Assembly: GCF_024054555.1 (NCBI RefSeq) | Contig: NZ_JAMXLY010000001.1 | Coordinates: 149,656 to 213,655 of the forward strand | Direction of reading: 5' to 3' | Origin: Segatella cerevisiae | GTDB lineage: Bacteria > Bacteroidota > Bacteroidia > Bacteroidales > Bacteroidaceae | DNA length: 64,000 nucleotides | The notes under the pieces: generated by a model | What the model was told of the DNA's origin: nothing | Databases searched by the model: none | Seen by the model: only the letters and a program-made list of their open reading frames with translations | Shown here: positions 54,840 through 64,000 of the stretch, one piece after another | Position numbering within the stretch: the stretch's first letter is position 1 | How the letters are laid out: every line of letters begins with the position of its first letter | Made by a program: the position numbers and the translations under genes

Positions 54840-56897
54840 CTAGAGATTTCTCATTATTGCGCTATTGATGCTCTTATTGATATCCAGATCATCACGCTTT
54901 TCTTTCTTCCCATAACCGATACTATAGGTTAATTTGAGATTAAGATTGCATCCATCAGGTTCATTGTAGCTCCAGGTATCCCGCTGGTAACAACCATAAT
55001 CCATCGTAATATGCCGGTCATCATATTTGGAAAAAGGATTATTGATGAAGGCCTCAACTGCCCACGCCTTGTGATTCCAACTGACAGTCAATTCATAACA
55101 GGGACAGCAACGTATCAGATAAGGCTCACGAATATCCAATGACGTATAGGAAGAATGATAATCGAACTTCATCATCCAATCACCCTCCAAATAAGTAACC
55201 GATGCAATAAGCCGAACATCATTCTTTGATTTTTTATAGATTTTCCCCCTTATAACATTGTTCTCGTCGAGAACTGTCGTACTGAGAAGGAGTTTGTCAT
55301 GAAAAGCGCTATAAGTATAGGTGGAAGTAAGCATATTACCATAAAAGTTTCCATCGTTAATCCGTGCATTATAGATCGTGTCATTACTGGCAGTATATTG
55401 ATGAACGACGTTTTTAAAATAGATGCTATTGTCATACGAAATAGAAATTTTAGATTTGCCGAATTGTCCGTTATAAACAAGCGTATTACCCAAAATTTTT
55501 ATAGGAGTCATATTGGGATTCCCCCGTACCGCCTCAAAAAACGATGTCGGAACAGTCATCGAATTTTTGGTCGACGGATCAAATAACGTATGGGTGAACA
55601 ATCCGTCTAATGAAAACGCTTGATTTCTATTTAAAGCATAGTTGAAGCCATAGAATGCCACAGGCACAAAATAATTATAATGTGTGCCATTCAGAGATAT
55701 AGCTGAATTAGATACTCCCGCTGTGACATAATAGTAATATTTCTCATTAGAACCGCTGATTTTCACTAGCCCCCTTGTCACATCAGTTGTCAGCCGTTGA
55801 GTACCGGTTGATGATCCGGCATAAATATCTTTAAAACGGTTATGGTCATTGGTCAGATAGCCGGACAGGGTCACGCCACTTTTCCAGGATTTGGAATATT
55901 GGGCTATCCCTTTGAACGCATCATTATTCTCAGTTACCATTGACGACATAGCAGACTGCCCTGTTTCATTGTAATTGCTATGGTATTTATTATGACCGAA
56001 TAAGAAAGAGCCAGTAAGATCCAGACTCTGGTTGTGGGGCAGCCAGACAGTGTAGGCTGCATATAATGACGGAGCAAGATTTTGGCTATTTGTCGTGACC
56101 TGGCGTTTTGTCAAGAAAGTATACCGTCCCGTATATTGATTGTTCATCATTAGACCAACGTAAGGTTCTCCTTGTCGGGTTATATTAAGGTAAGAGACAA
56201 ATCGGTATTTAGTTCCGGTTGCAGTCAGTTTGACTCTACCGGTTTGATGGTTGCTTTTATGTAGAGAATATTCATTGGTAAAATTATGTGTTAATGTTGT
56301 GTTGTTCGCAAATTGGAACACATCTTGCCCATCTGTATAACTATGGTCATGGTTCCAATCACCTGATGCAGTCACAGATAGAGTAAGTTTATTAATCGTA
56401 AAATCTGTAAAGCCCAGATAATCCCCATTCTTGTAAGCGAATCCTTCATTGGCAGATAAATAGACATTTCCACCATATTTTAGTTGCTTGGTAATAAAAT
56501 TGATAAGTCCAGCTTTACCTGCATATTTTCCAGTCGGGGTACGTATATATTCAATGCTCAGGATATTGTTGGCACGAAGGGTCGCGACATCTTCAGGAAG
56601 AGCCGCCATCCCATTAATGCAAAGTACAACTTCTCCACCACTTTTTGTAGTAATACTTTTTGTCCGCGGTGACACATCCAATTCCGCCATCTGCATTACA
56701 TTAATTAAATCGAAGCCATTGGCAGCATGTTTTTTCTCCCGAGTTGTAGGAGAATAAATGACTTTCCCTGCTGTTTCTATCTGACCTTTGCCTTTAACGA
56801 CAACATCTTGTAACGATTTTGTTATCGTACTGTCTTTTTGGGCATACGCCGTAGCTACATTAGTTATAAGAAAGAGTACAAAAATCTGTATTTTCAT
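54840..56897 (-). CDS. Outer-membrane beta-barrel protein, TonB-receptor-like
   Basis: The 685-residue protein has a signal peptide (ending TAYAQ), a plug-like domain (about 30-140, with SLQDVVVKGKGQIETAGKVI and NVMQMAELDVSP) and a long barrel of alternating strands. I assign it to the Bacteroidota family of CarboxypepD/TonB-like barrels (OMP_b-brl_3). It lacks the N-terminal carboxypeptidase-like domain that most members have. Substrate unknown. The C-terminus does not end in the usual aromatic residue but in RNL, after a polar tail. A related, larger protein lies at 61012. Confidence 0.85.
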   Translation of the reverse strand: MKIQIFVLFLITNVATAYAQKDSTITKSLQDVVVKGKGQIETAGKVIYSPTTREKKHAANGFDLINVMQMAELDVSPRTKSITTKSGGEVVLCINGMAALPEDVATLRANNILSIEYIRTPTGKYAGKAGLINFITKQLKYGGNVYLSANEGFAYKNGDYLGFTDFTINKLTLSVTASGDWNHDHSYTDGQDVFQFANNTTLTHNFTNEYSLHKSNHQTGRVKLTATGTKYRFVSYLNITRQGEPYVGLMMNNQYTGRYTFLTKRQVTTNSQNLAPSLYAAYTVWLPHNQSLDLTGSFLFGHNKYHSNYNETGQSAMSSMVTENNDAFKGIAQYSKSWKSGVTLSGYLTNDHNRFKDIYAGSSTGTQRLTTDVTRGLVKISGSNEKYYYYVTAGVSNSAISLNGTHYNYFVPVAFYGFNYALNRNQAFSLDGLFTHTLFDPSTKNSMTVPTSFFEAVRGNPNMTPIKILGNTLVYNGQFGKSKISISYDNSIYFKNVVHQYTASNDTIYNARINDGNFYGNMLTSTYTYSAFHDKLLLSTTVLDENNVIRGKIYKKSKNDVRLIASVTYLEGDWMMKFDYHSSYTSLDIREPYLIRCCPCYELTVSWNHKAWAVEAFINNPFSKYDDRHITMDYGCYQRDTWSYNEPDGCNLNLKLTYSIGYGKKEKRDDLDINKSINSAIMRNL

Positions 56898-57213
56898 ATT
56901 TTAGCTTTTTGTCCAGACAACAAATTCCAACAATTCTCTTACAGATCGTTTAGAACCAAAGTCTCCCTATTGATAAAGAACACGGGCACAAGAACCACTT
57001 CTCCCATGGGAGTTGCCAATTGCAACGTTTTGTAGAGTTAATTTACGATAAAACAGTCCGGAACCACGTCAGACATCTGACTTTTGTTAACTGTATGCAG
57101 TTCAGAACGGTCAGATATAATCAAATAAACGTTATAGAAGTCCTTTTCTATCATTCATAGCAATCACATACGAATGATACGATCTCCTATCGCAGTTTTA
57201 GCCTTAGTGCCTG

Positions 57214-57221
57214 CAAAGTTA
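57214..57221 (-). promoter_or_regulatory. Possible promoter -7 box for the barrel gene, with long leader
   Basis: The minus strand reads TAACTTTG. It would give a leader of about 310 nt before the start at 56897. Nothing else is recognisable between 56898 and 57522. Confidence 0.4.
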
Positions 57222-57522
57222 CGTCATCTAGAATTTATCTCCTAATTTTATAACTATTTACTATGTTTTGAAACTCCAATTAACTTTTGGCACATTTTGT
57301 AAAGAGCATTTAGATATACCAGAGAGAAAAACATATAGAGGTTCCCACTATTTTTTCACATATCAAGCCACGCTGTCAACATTAAATGACGGAAAGAGTG
57401 ATATAAGACGTTGCACAGATCATTGGCTGTTAACAACCTAATTGTGATAAAACCTCCACGTACAGTTCACCGTGTGGCAGCCTATACACAACTTCTTTGT
57501 GACAATTTTGTATGCTTTAGAT

Positions 57523-58009
57523 ATAAATGTAAAAAACAAGACATTAAATATTCTGAAGAGAGTCGTAGTATACAGCCACTTGCAGGTAAAGTCACGTAAT
57601 CACTACCAGCTCCTCAGCTTTTCTGTCGCAGAGACAGATCAAGAACAAGTTGAAAACAAATCCGTTCCCTTCCGTTCCCTCCTCGTTCCCTCTTCGTTCC
57701 CTATTTGGGCTTTTGGTTGACAAAACGGTTGGGGCAATCTGTCGACGTGCGTTATTAGGGTGCAAGGACGTACGTGATCAGAACCTCATAAAGCACGTGA
57801 ACAGAACCTCATAAAACTTATCAACAGAATCTCATAAAACCCATCAATAAAACCTCATGGAACGGTGAACAGAACGTCTAGTTATACAGCAACACAATGA
57901 ATGGATAAGTGACAACACCATGAATGGACGTGCAGCTTCAGAAGCAAAGACGTGCACCGACAGAAACGAAAAATGTCATACTCTGTCAGAACAAAATAAA
58001 ATCATTTTC
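57523..58009 (+). repeat. Composite non-coding repeat, left copy (487 bases)
   Basis: This stretch is repeated in direct orientation at 60361-60881. Inside it are four blocks of short repeats: GTTCCC units (four, period 10-11, 57664-57702); GACGTACGT motifs; AACAGAACCTCATAAA units (about four, period near 20, 57777-57880); and CAACACnATGAATGGA twice (57890-57930). The block after about 57917 is identical in both copies for nearly 90 bases, while the tandem parts differ in unit number. A 30-codon frame starting MNGRAASEAKTC is shared but shows no other coding sign. Confidence 0.85.
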
Positions 58010-58140
58010 CGTAATGATGCAAAACTAACTACAGAACTGTTTTCCATGATTGTTGCAAGAATCAAAGCATTTGCAATTCTATTAATCGCCAACCGATTGG
58101 GAGAGTTAAATGCGCTCCGGATTAATTCCGCCAACTGTTT

Positions 58141-58443
58141 TTATATATCCTTATCTCTGAGATTTTTTAGGACTCCCTTGGAATAGGCTTGTCCCCGAGG
58201 TATCAGATATTGAAAGAATACAATATCGTCCACAATCTCTATATGGAAAATGAAAAAAGCCCTATAACTACCAATTCTGATACGATAGACGTTCTTATAG
58301 TCAGAAAGTCTGATACAATCAGTTATTTTCTCTATATTCTGGGCATTCTTGACTTCTGTAATCGTGTTTTTTAAACTCTCCAACATCTTTCCAGATAACT
58401 TTTTAGAGACTTTGATAAATGGCTTAGAATAGGCTACTTTCAT
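58141..58443 (-). CDS. RelE/ParE-type toxin
   Basis: The 100-residue protein has the RelE fold pattern: KPFIKVSKKLSGKMLESLKNTI at the N-terminus, then LSDYKNVYRIRIGSYRAFFIFHIEIVDDIVFFQYLIPRG. Such toxins cleave mRNA in the ribosome or inhibit gyrase. The start is ATG 58443, which overlaps the antitoxin stop as ATGA; a start at 58455 is also open. It is downstream of its antitoxin, the usual order for ParDE-like pairs. The bases between it and the repeat (58010-58140) have no gene. Confidence 0.82.
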   Translation of the reverse strand: MKVAYSKPFIKVSKKLSGKMLESLKNTITEVKNAQNIEKITDCIRLSDYKNVYRIRIGSYRAFFIFHIEIVDDIVFFQYLIPRGQAYSKGVLKNLRDKDI

Positions 58444-58691
58444 ACTCCAAGCCACTTTTCAAAGTCTTCCTGCTCCTTTTTACTAGCCATCTTTTTACCT
58501 TCCGGAACATTCTTAATGAGCCAGGTATAGAGTTTGTTATCATCATTAGTTTCAGCCACATGATCAAGAATACTTTCAATAAACTTCTTGAGATTAGTTC
58601 CCCTACTAGCTGCCATGACTGATAGAGATCGAAACGTATCTCCCTTGATATCAATAACTTTACGTCTGTTTTTTATAATCGATGATTCCAT
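58440..58691 (-). CDS. Antitoxin of the RelE/ParE-type pair
   Basis: The 83-residue protein has an N-terminal segment RKVIDIKGDTFRSLSVMAASRGTNLKKFIESIL that reads as a ribbon-helix-helix DNA-binding domain, followed by an acidic and lysine-rich C-terminus that would wrap the toxin. It overlaps the toxin gene by four bases, so the pair is translationally coupled. Family assignment is from pattern and context only. Confidence 0.8.
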   Translation of the reverse strand: MESSIIKNRRKVIDIKGDTFRSLSVMAASRGTNLKKFIESILDHVAETNDDNKLYTWLIKNVPEGKKMASKKEQEDFEKWLGV

Positions 58692-58712
58692 AATAAAAAG
58701 TTTTATTCGTTA

Positions 58713-58744
58713 CAAATATATAGTATATATACAATATATACAAA
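58713..58744 (-). promoter_or_regulatory. Promoter and candidate operator of the toxin-antitoxin operon
   Basis: The minus strand has TTTG (58741-58744), a 20-base spacer and TATATTTG (58713-58720). Within the spacer GTATATATAC (58723-58732) is a perfect palindrome and could bind the antitoxin. Confidence 0.6.
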
Positions 58745-58771
58745 TATTAGAAGATATTTTTTATTTTACTC

Positions 58772-60358
58772 AACTTTCGCAAGTGAATAACTTACGAAGC
58801 GACTTTATAAATATTCAAAAGTTTATGGAACTTGGGATTTTCTTCAATCAAGGCTGAGAGCAGTTCACCGGCATCAGCGGACACGATTTCTGCCACTTCA
58901 AGAACGGCATCCAGGATAAGTTCCCATATTTTGTCCGTTACGGACAATTCCAGAGTGTTCCCGGTAGTCTCATTAAAGAGTTCACCGAGCGTTTCATACG
59001 ATTCAAACCGTTTGACCGTACACAGTATATTGTACTGCATCATGGCCAGTGTAATACCGGCTATCTGTGCTGAGAAGTGAACGGACTGGCATTTTCCAAA
59101 TCCGAACAGGGACTTTTCATCGTGATAGGCTACTTCCGTGGCCCATCTCATGGAGTAAATCCTGTATGCCCTTAGGAAACTGAGACTCAGGTCTGTAGTC
59201 AACAGTCCGTTCCATTGTCCGTTGCGTCCTCTCTTACAGAAGAACAGGCGGACCGTAGTCCGGGCAAACTTCACGTCGATCGTCAGATAAGTGCATTTGA
59301 GCGTAGCATTATACTTGCAGAGCTTCCTGCCGTGGAACTTTCGTATGATTTCCTTGGCCGTAAGAAGTCCGTATTCGGTTTGATAACGGGTCTTGCCCAG
59401 TTTGACCATGCCCAGAAGGTTACATTTGATATGACGGGAAGTAATCAGACGGACGAAACCGGCATTGGTAAACCAGCTGTCCATCAGCAGATAATCGAAC
59501 CGGATTCCCCTCCTAATGGCGTACTTCACCATCTCGATGGCCTTGTCTGTCTTTTTCATACTGTATTCCATAATGCGCCGTGTCACTTCCCGCCCGTCAT
59601 GATTCTCGCTAAAACGGGCATCACGCTCCTTTTTGGTGAGCCCCTGCTTCCTGTCCGGGTTCTTTCCGTTCTCTCCATGGAGGGAGAAATCGAGCATCAG
59701 CCGGCCCATGCCGTCAGAGAGCAACAGGGTAAGGCACTTGTAGCCAAGGATACTCCCATGACGGCCGTGAGAGTATATCCGACCGATTAGCTCGGATTTC
59801 CTGCCAGTCTTCGGGAGATCAGTATCATCTATTATTAGACAGACCGGCTTATCATGGGGCGACACGGTATTCCTGCTGATTTTCCTGAGCAGCTGAAGAT
59901 TCATCGAATAAAGCAGGCTGCGCCACTTGACATTGTCATCATTTATAAAACGATAGAACATGTCCTTCTCACACAGAAACATCCTGCCCAGTGAGGAACA
60001 GGAATACCTGAATGCATTCTTCACCGCGAAGAACGGGAACAACATGAGCAGGCTGAGCACCTGTAGGCTGGTAAACCGGCAGTTTTCTTTCTTTCCTGCT
60101 CCTATTTGTCCGGGACGTATGTTTATATGTTCCCTTACACTCATTATACTGTTTATTGCACGATTGTTGTCACTTTCTGAGAAAAAACTTCTCAAATCTG
60201 ATAGAATTGTAGTATCTTTGTTCACGGCTTCAAAGTTTGTGCTTTATTCTTTTGCGATTATAAAGTTACTCATTTCCAATGAGTTATACAAATTTTGAAA
60301 CCTCTTTTATTCCAAATTTACGTTAACTTATGCAACTGGTTCTTCACTTGCGAAACTT
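58772..60358. mobile_element. IS4-family insertion sequence
   Basis: The element of about 1.59 kb has imperfect terminal inverted repeats: left 58772-58791 and right 60339-60358 share TTTCGCAAGTGAA and match at 18 of 20 positions. One transposase gene fills it and its stop codon abuts the left repeat. No clear target-site duplication is visible. It lies between the toxin-antitoxin promoter and the right copy of the composite repeat, ending two bases before that repeat. Confidence 0.85.
58792..60225 (-). CDS. IS4-family DDE transposase
   Basis: The 477-residue transposase has catalytic Asp in LIIDDTDLPK, Asp in LLMDSWFTN and the IS4 signature Y-x2-R-x3-E-x6-K in YSMRWATEVAYHDEK. The first Asp is followed by the usual insertion-domain segment. 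The frame is intact from 60225, so the element may be active. The start lies about 114 bases inside the right end. Confidence 0.95.
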   Translation of the reverse strand: MNKDTTILSDLRSFFSESDNNRAINSIMSVREHINIRPGQIGAGKKENCRFTSLQVLSLLMLFPFFAVKNAFRYSCSSLGRMFLCEKDMFYRFINDDNVKWRSLLYSMNLQLLRKISRNTVSPHDKPVCLIIDDTDLPKTGRKSELIGRIYSHGRHGSILGYKCLTLLLSDGMGRLMLDFSLHGENGKNPDRKQGLTKKERDARFSENHDGREVTRRIMEYSMKKTDKAIEMVKYAIRRGIRFDYLLMDSWFTNAGFVRLITSRHIKCNLLGMVKLGKTRYQTEYGLLTAKEIIRKFHGRKLCKYNATLKCTYLTIDVKFARTTVRLFFCKRGRNGQWNGLLTTDLSLSFLRAYRIYSMRWATEVAYHDEKSLFGFGKCQSVHFSAQIAGITLAMMQYNILCTVKRFESYETLGELFNETTGNTLELSVTDKIWELILDAVLEVAEIVSADAGELLSALIEENPKFHKLLNIYKVAS

Positions 60359-60360
60359 AA

Positions 60361-60881
60361 ATAAATATAAAAAACAAGACATTAAATATTCCGAAGAGAG
60401 TCGTAGTATACTGCCACTTGCAGGTAAAGTCACGTAATCACTACCAGCTCCTCAGCTTTTCTGTCGCAGAGACAGATCAAGGACAAGTTGAAAACAAATC
60501 CGTTCCCTCCCGTTCCCTTCTCGTTCCCTGTACGTTCCCTCCCCGTTCCCTATTTGGGCTTTTGGTTGACAAAACGGTTGGGGCAATCTGTCGACGTGCG
60601 TTATTAGGGTGCAAGGACGTACGTCATTAGGGTCTCATGTCGTACGTCTTGACAGTGTAAGGACGTACGTAAACAGAACCTCATAAAGCACGTGAACAGA
60701 ATCTCATAAAACCCATCAATAAAACCTCATGGAACGGTGAACAGGACGTCTAGTTGTACAGCAACACGATGAATGGATAAGTGACAACACCATGAATGGA
60801 CGTGCAGCTTCAGAAGCAAAGACGTGCACCGACAGAAACGAAAAATGTCATACTCTGTCAGAACAAAATAAAATCATTTTC
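60361..60881 (+). repeat. Composite non-coding repeat, right copy (521 bases)
   Basis: This is a direct copy of 57523-58009. It has five GTTCCC units against four, an extra stretch of GTACGT motifs (CAAGGACGTACGT, TCGTACGTC, GTAAGGACGTACGT at 60612-60671), and fewer AACAGAACCTCATAAA units. The flanking parts are nearly identical. The two copies diverge after CATTTTC at 60881. From 60882 to 61011 there is no gene. Confidence 0.85.
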
Positions 60882-61011
60882 AATATCAGTAGTAGAATTG
60901 CCCCAATCCTCAGACATCACGATAACCCGGCATAACCCCTATAGTGATAAATAAATCAAGGAAGAGGTCGTCAAGAACTACTTTGATGTTGAGAGGGACG
61001 ATGATAACATC

Positions 61012-63750
61012 TTATTTATTCTTACCTTTTATAAGGTTAAAGGATAGCGAGAACATCAAATAGCGAGGGATACTATTATACCATGTTTCAGTTCTTCCTT
61101 GAGCATTAACGGTATAGTTGGTCGTCTTCAACTGATGAAGGAGGTCAAAAGCCTGAAGTTTAGCCACAATCCTGCCTTTAACAAAAGGATAGGTTAACTG
61201 GGCATTCCACACGAAATCATTGGTATTCATCTGTCGGGCATCATATCCCCGTCGACTGTACATCGTAACATCCGTCGCCAAAGTGAGATTGACGAGAGGA
61301 ATCGTATACATGAAGTTTCCCCCATATTGATAATCACAGGCGTTGATGGCAGCAAAACCAGTTCGATCACTTCTCGAAAACCTCCCTGAAACTTTCCCGA
61401 TTATCCCCGCAGAGATCGTCCTGTCGTGATACGTCAATTTAGTATTCAGAGCTGCACCTAAAGTTTTTACCAAACTCAGATTTGTATTGGCATCATCGTA
61501 CGCGATATCAAAATCGACATTATGATCATAAGTCAGACTTCCGTCAAGGTCAAGGCTGAGCCGCTTCTTTTGATCAAGAGATTTCTCCAATCCAGCTTCT
61601 AAACTACCTCGCCAGTTGTGCTTCGAGACATTATCCATTCTATACGTGTAAGTTCCTGTCCGTGTATCGTAATTGATACGGTTACCCCATTCGTGGAGAG
61701 TGTAGGTTGCACCGGTTTTTATCCACCAAGTCAAGTCGATGGAATCATTACGGACAATCGTACTCGCTTGAAAGTCGTGGGTTATCCTACTTTTCAGATT
61801 GGGATTGTTGACGACTAATGCCAAGGGATTGATACTGTTGGTATAAGGCATGAGAAGGGCGAACGACGGCTGCTTCACGTTCATATTGTAGTTGAAAGTG
61901 TACTTGTTCTTTCCAAAATGACTATACCACAAAACGGGATTGAACAACACTTTGGAGCGTCTGGCAAGTGTATCAACAACTGTTTGATGATAATACATCT
62001 GCTCCTTGTCCCTTTCTATAGGTATTTTCAAAAAGAGCATGGCATGAGCAGTGCTCATCCCAACATTCAATGCTGCCTGATATTTCCGTACTGTAGAACG
62101 GAAGTTGTAACTATTAGGGGCTATCGTATGTTCTGAAGAGTCTTGAGGGAAATATTCATTGTCATTACAATTTTGACTTTGGCCAAAAGAAAAAGACGGA
62201 CCGAAAGACCAACCCTTACGGAGTTTAATATTATATTTCAATTCCGTCGAATAAGAGTACTGATGATTGGAGTTGTCATTAAGAAATCCCAGATTATCGT
62301 ATTTGTTATTTTCCACATAATAAACAGACTGGGTTGATGTCGTTTCACTTGGTTTATTGTTCGTATAACCGCCATTGAGATCCAAACTGAGATAATGGTG
62401 CCAGGGTAAATAAAAGCCGACGTTCAGATGAAGCCGGGTATCAAACATCTGATGCTTATTACTTGCAAGATAGTCCTCCATATTAACCAAGCGGTTCTCG
62501 AAAAGCGAATCCGTACGCAGAGTGTTTTCTTTCTTATGATTATAGTTAAGGAAAAATTCCGTACTGAAATTAATGTCCCCCTGGTGACTGTAACTTTGAG
62601 TTAATGATAAACTCAAGTTCTTATCACGGCTATTGGACGTGGTATGATTCAGAAGATTACCGTCTGAAGAGAAAGACTCTTTGCGTTCGGTCCCCCTGAC
62701 ATCGTCATCATCCCATTTCGCCAGCACGTCAAGATACTCACGATTACTGTATTCATCCGTATTTCTCTCCAGCGTAGCCCCAACCTGACGCGTCGTTTCG
62801 ACACCTTTATGGGAAGATGCCGGATTCCAGTCTCCATCCATTCCCGGACGCCGATCCTCGTTGACGTTGTTGAGACTACTAAAGGCAGCGACATGTGTCT
62901 CATTACCCATCATCAGGCCAAAAAGTCTGGCACTCCATCTGTTCTTGGTTCCCATACCCGCTTCGCCATTAAGTAGAGAACTGTTGATGTACGCCTTTTT
63001 AAGTCGGACATCCATCACATAGTCCTTCCTGTCCAGCATATCCTTCTGGTCGGCCAAAGGCTTTTCCCTATGATAGACCTTAAGATCCTTGATCGTGAAA
63101 TAAGGAAGATTATCCAAGACGATTTTATTCTTGCCTTTGAAAAAGTCATTTCCATTCAACGTGAGATAGTCAATTTTCTCTCCGTGAACAAAAATCTCAC
63201 CTTTGTCATTGATGCGGGCTCCGGGCAACTGTCTGACCAAGGCGTCAAGCATAGAGCCTTCAGGGAGATTGAAGGCCGAGGCGTCATAAACGATTGTATC
63301 CCCGCGATAAGTCACCTGAACTCTAGTGGCTTTTACAACGACCTCATCAAGATCGACATTCTTCCTGAAACTCTTTTTCATGTGATGGGACGTGACATAA
63401 TGCTCATCTTCCCACTTTCGGGGTTTTAAAGTGAAGGAAAAATAGTCATCCTCATAACCCGGGCTGGAACATTTTACTATATATTTTTTCTCAACAGCCG
63501 GCACATGAAAGTAATATCTGGAGAATATCTGTTCCATTTGACAAGTCGTAGTATCGATGACAGCAGAATCCTCAGACATCAATGTGACCTTCGCTTTGAT
63601 CGGCAAGTTCTTGATGAACCCATCAAAGACATTTCCTAGCAACAAGACGGTCCTCTTTTTCTTTTCCAACTGATTAGGATTGGATGCAAATCCAAGACTA
63701 CAACCGGTAAAGATCAGGAATACGACTATCCCAATATCTCTATATTTCAT
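61012..63750 (-). CDS. Outer-membrane beta-barrel protein with plug-like domain
   Basis: The 912-residue protein has an N-terminal signal sequence, a carboxypeptidase-like beta domain (about 35-115, VFDGFIKNLPIKAKVTLMSEDS), a plug-like region (about 130-250; VDLDEVVVKATRV, LVRQLPGARINDKGEIFVHG) and a barrel of about 600 residues. It belongs to the same wide TonB-receptor-like group as the protein at 54840, and is longer. ATG 63750 is preferred to 63768 because it puts Lys-Tyr-Arg next to the hydrophobic signal. Substrate unknown. Confidence 0.85.
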   Translation of the reverse strand: MKYRDIGIVVFLIFTGCSLGFASNPNQLEKKKRTVLLLGNVFDGFIKNLPIKAKVTLMSEDSAVIDTTTCQMEQIFSRYYFHVPAVEKKYIVKCSSPGYEDDYFSFTLKPRKWEDEHYVTSHHMKKSFRKNVDLDEVVVKATRVQVTYRGDTIVYDASAFNLPEGSMLDALVRQLPGARINDKGEIFVHGEKIDYLTLNGNDFFKGKNKIVLDNLPYFTIKDLKVYHREKPLADQKDMLDRKDYVMDVRLKKAYINSSLLNGEAGMGTKNRWSARLFGLMMGNETHVAAFSSLNNVNEDRRPGMDGDWNPASSHKGVETTRQVGATLERNTDEYSNREYLDVLAKWDDDDVRGTERKESFSSDGNLLNHTTSNSRDKNLSLSLTQSYSHQGDINFSTEFFLNYNHKKENTLRTDSLFENRLVNMEDYLASNKHQMFDTRLHLNVGFYLPWHHYLSLDLNGGYTNNKPSETTSTQSVYYVENNKYDNLGFLNDNSNHQYSYSTELKYNIKLRKGWSFGPSFSFGQSQNCNDNEYFPQDSSEHTIAPNSYNFRSTVRKYQAALNVGMSTAHAMLFLKIPIERDKEQMYYHQTVVDTLARRSKVLFNPVLWYSHFGKNKYTFNYNMNVKQPSFALLMPYTNSINPLALVVNNPNLKSRITHDFQASTIVRNDSIDLTWWIKTGATYTLHEWGNRINYDTRTGTYTYRMDNVSKHNWRGSLEAGLEKSLDQKKRLSLDLDGSLTYDHNVDFDIAYDDANTNLSLVKTLGAALNTKLTYHDRTISAGIIGKVSGRFSRSDRTGFAAINACDYQYGGNFMYTIPLVNLTLATDVTMYSRRGYDARQMNTNDFVWNAQLTYPFVKGRIVAKLQAFDLLHQLKTTNYTVNAQGRTETWYNSIPRYLMFSLSFNLIKGKNK

Positions 63751-63910
63751 TAGGGAGTGTGACGTCATAACGTTTAGTTCAATGAAATCAAGAATATATT
63801 CATATCTGATTATTCTCTGCTGAAAAGTAGGACGAAAGTTGAAGTGTGAAAAACAAAATCAATTAGATATAGAACTCAAGTTTCGGAAGTAAGAATTATC
63901 AACAACCTGC

Positions 63911-64000
63911 TATACTGCGATTTTTTCGTAGAAGTTTACAAACCGGTTCATCTTATCAGCCTTGTAGATAATTTTGTACATGATTCCGTCATCAAATCCG
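63911..64000 (-). CDS. Possible 3' end of a gene that runs out of the window
   Basis: On the minus strand a frame is open from the window edge to a TAG at 63911, encoding GFDDGIMYKIIYKADKM and 12 more residues ending EKIAV. The composition looks coding and there is no better explanation, but 29 residues are too few to assign a family. The gap 63751-63910 has no gene. Confidence 0.35.

Noticed and set aside
54840..56897. SusC-type TonB-dependent transporter
   Set aside because: The protein is about 300 residues shorter than SusC proteins, lacks the carboxypeptidase-like domain and has no SusD partner.
57664..57702. GTTCCC units as a CRISPR array
   Set aside because: Units are 6-7 bases with 3-5 base gaps, there are no spacers of 25-40 bases and no cas genes in the window.
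57920..58186. Plus-strand open frame of 88 codons crossing the end of the left repeat
   Set aside because: Its first 30 codons are repeat sequence shared with the right copy, where the frame continues differently; it also overlaps the toxin gene. It could be a remnant, but coding is not supported.

Overview
The window is a 64 kb chromosomal segment of a Bacteroidales bacterium, most likely a Prevotella-type member of the Prevotellaceae (inference). The signs are Bacteroidota promoter boxes of the TAnnTTTG type ahead of many genes, few Shine-Dalgarno sites, families almost confined to this phylum (DUF4199, DUF6452, DUF6048, DUF4230, DUF5686, DUF2723, DUF2807), lipoproteins with Bacteroidota lipoboxes, and an inositol-lipid gene set like that of Bacteroides. 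No ribosomal RNA, standard tRNA, CRISPR array, prophage or conjugation gene was seen.

Layout. 1-2.4 kb: the end of mutS2, then the SRP RNA gene with a tRNA-like structure abutting it and a shared terminator. 2.5-6.3 kb: a likely operon of DUF4199, a membrane-anchored family 2 glycosyltransferase, DUF6452, DUF6048 and a Crp/Fnr regulator. 6.4-11.3 kb: four overlapping genes (dcp, dCMP deaminase, S41 protease, 5-formyl-THF cyclo-ligase). 11.4-12.8 kb: recF and a DUF721 gene on the minus strand. 13.1-14.3 kb: a TPR protein and ribH behind a structured leader. 14.4-17.2 kb: a small lipoprotein, a 900-base non-coding stretch with palindromic repeats, and two DUF4230 genes. 17.2-23.8 kb: a glycan-use group (GH2, GH31 with PA14 insert, LacI regulator). 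24.1-27.5 kb: an orphan LuxR-type response regulator and a DUF5686 outer-membrane protein.

27.6-33.7 kb is the most coherent pathway: PgpA-like phosphatase, GtrA-like protein, CDP-alcohol phosphotransferase and AUR1-like PAP2 enzyme in one operon, and inositol-3-phosphate synthase on the other strand beyond two DUF2807 lipoproteins. Together they can plausibly make inositol phosphate, phosphatidylinositol phosphate, phosphatidylinositol and inositol phosphorylceramide. 34.3-38.6 kb holds a giant 2-hydroxyacyl-CoA dehydratase activase. 38.7-47.9 kb is a dense housekeeping run (serine acetyltransferase, RlmL, DPP IV, PurD, two membrane proteins, ZnuA- and ZnuC-like proteins without a permease). 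48.3-53.3 kb: DUF2723 protein, polysaccharide deacetylase, QueG; then an acyltransferase.

54.8-64 kb is the plastic end. Two TonB-receptor-like outer-membrane barrels flank a block with a RelE-type toxin-antitoxin pair and an IS4-family insertion sequence, bracketed by two direct copies of a roughly 500-base non-coding repeat built from several short tandem motifs. This repeat and the SRP/tRNA-like RNA tandem are the least explained structures in the window.
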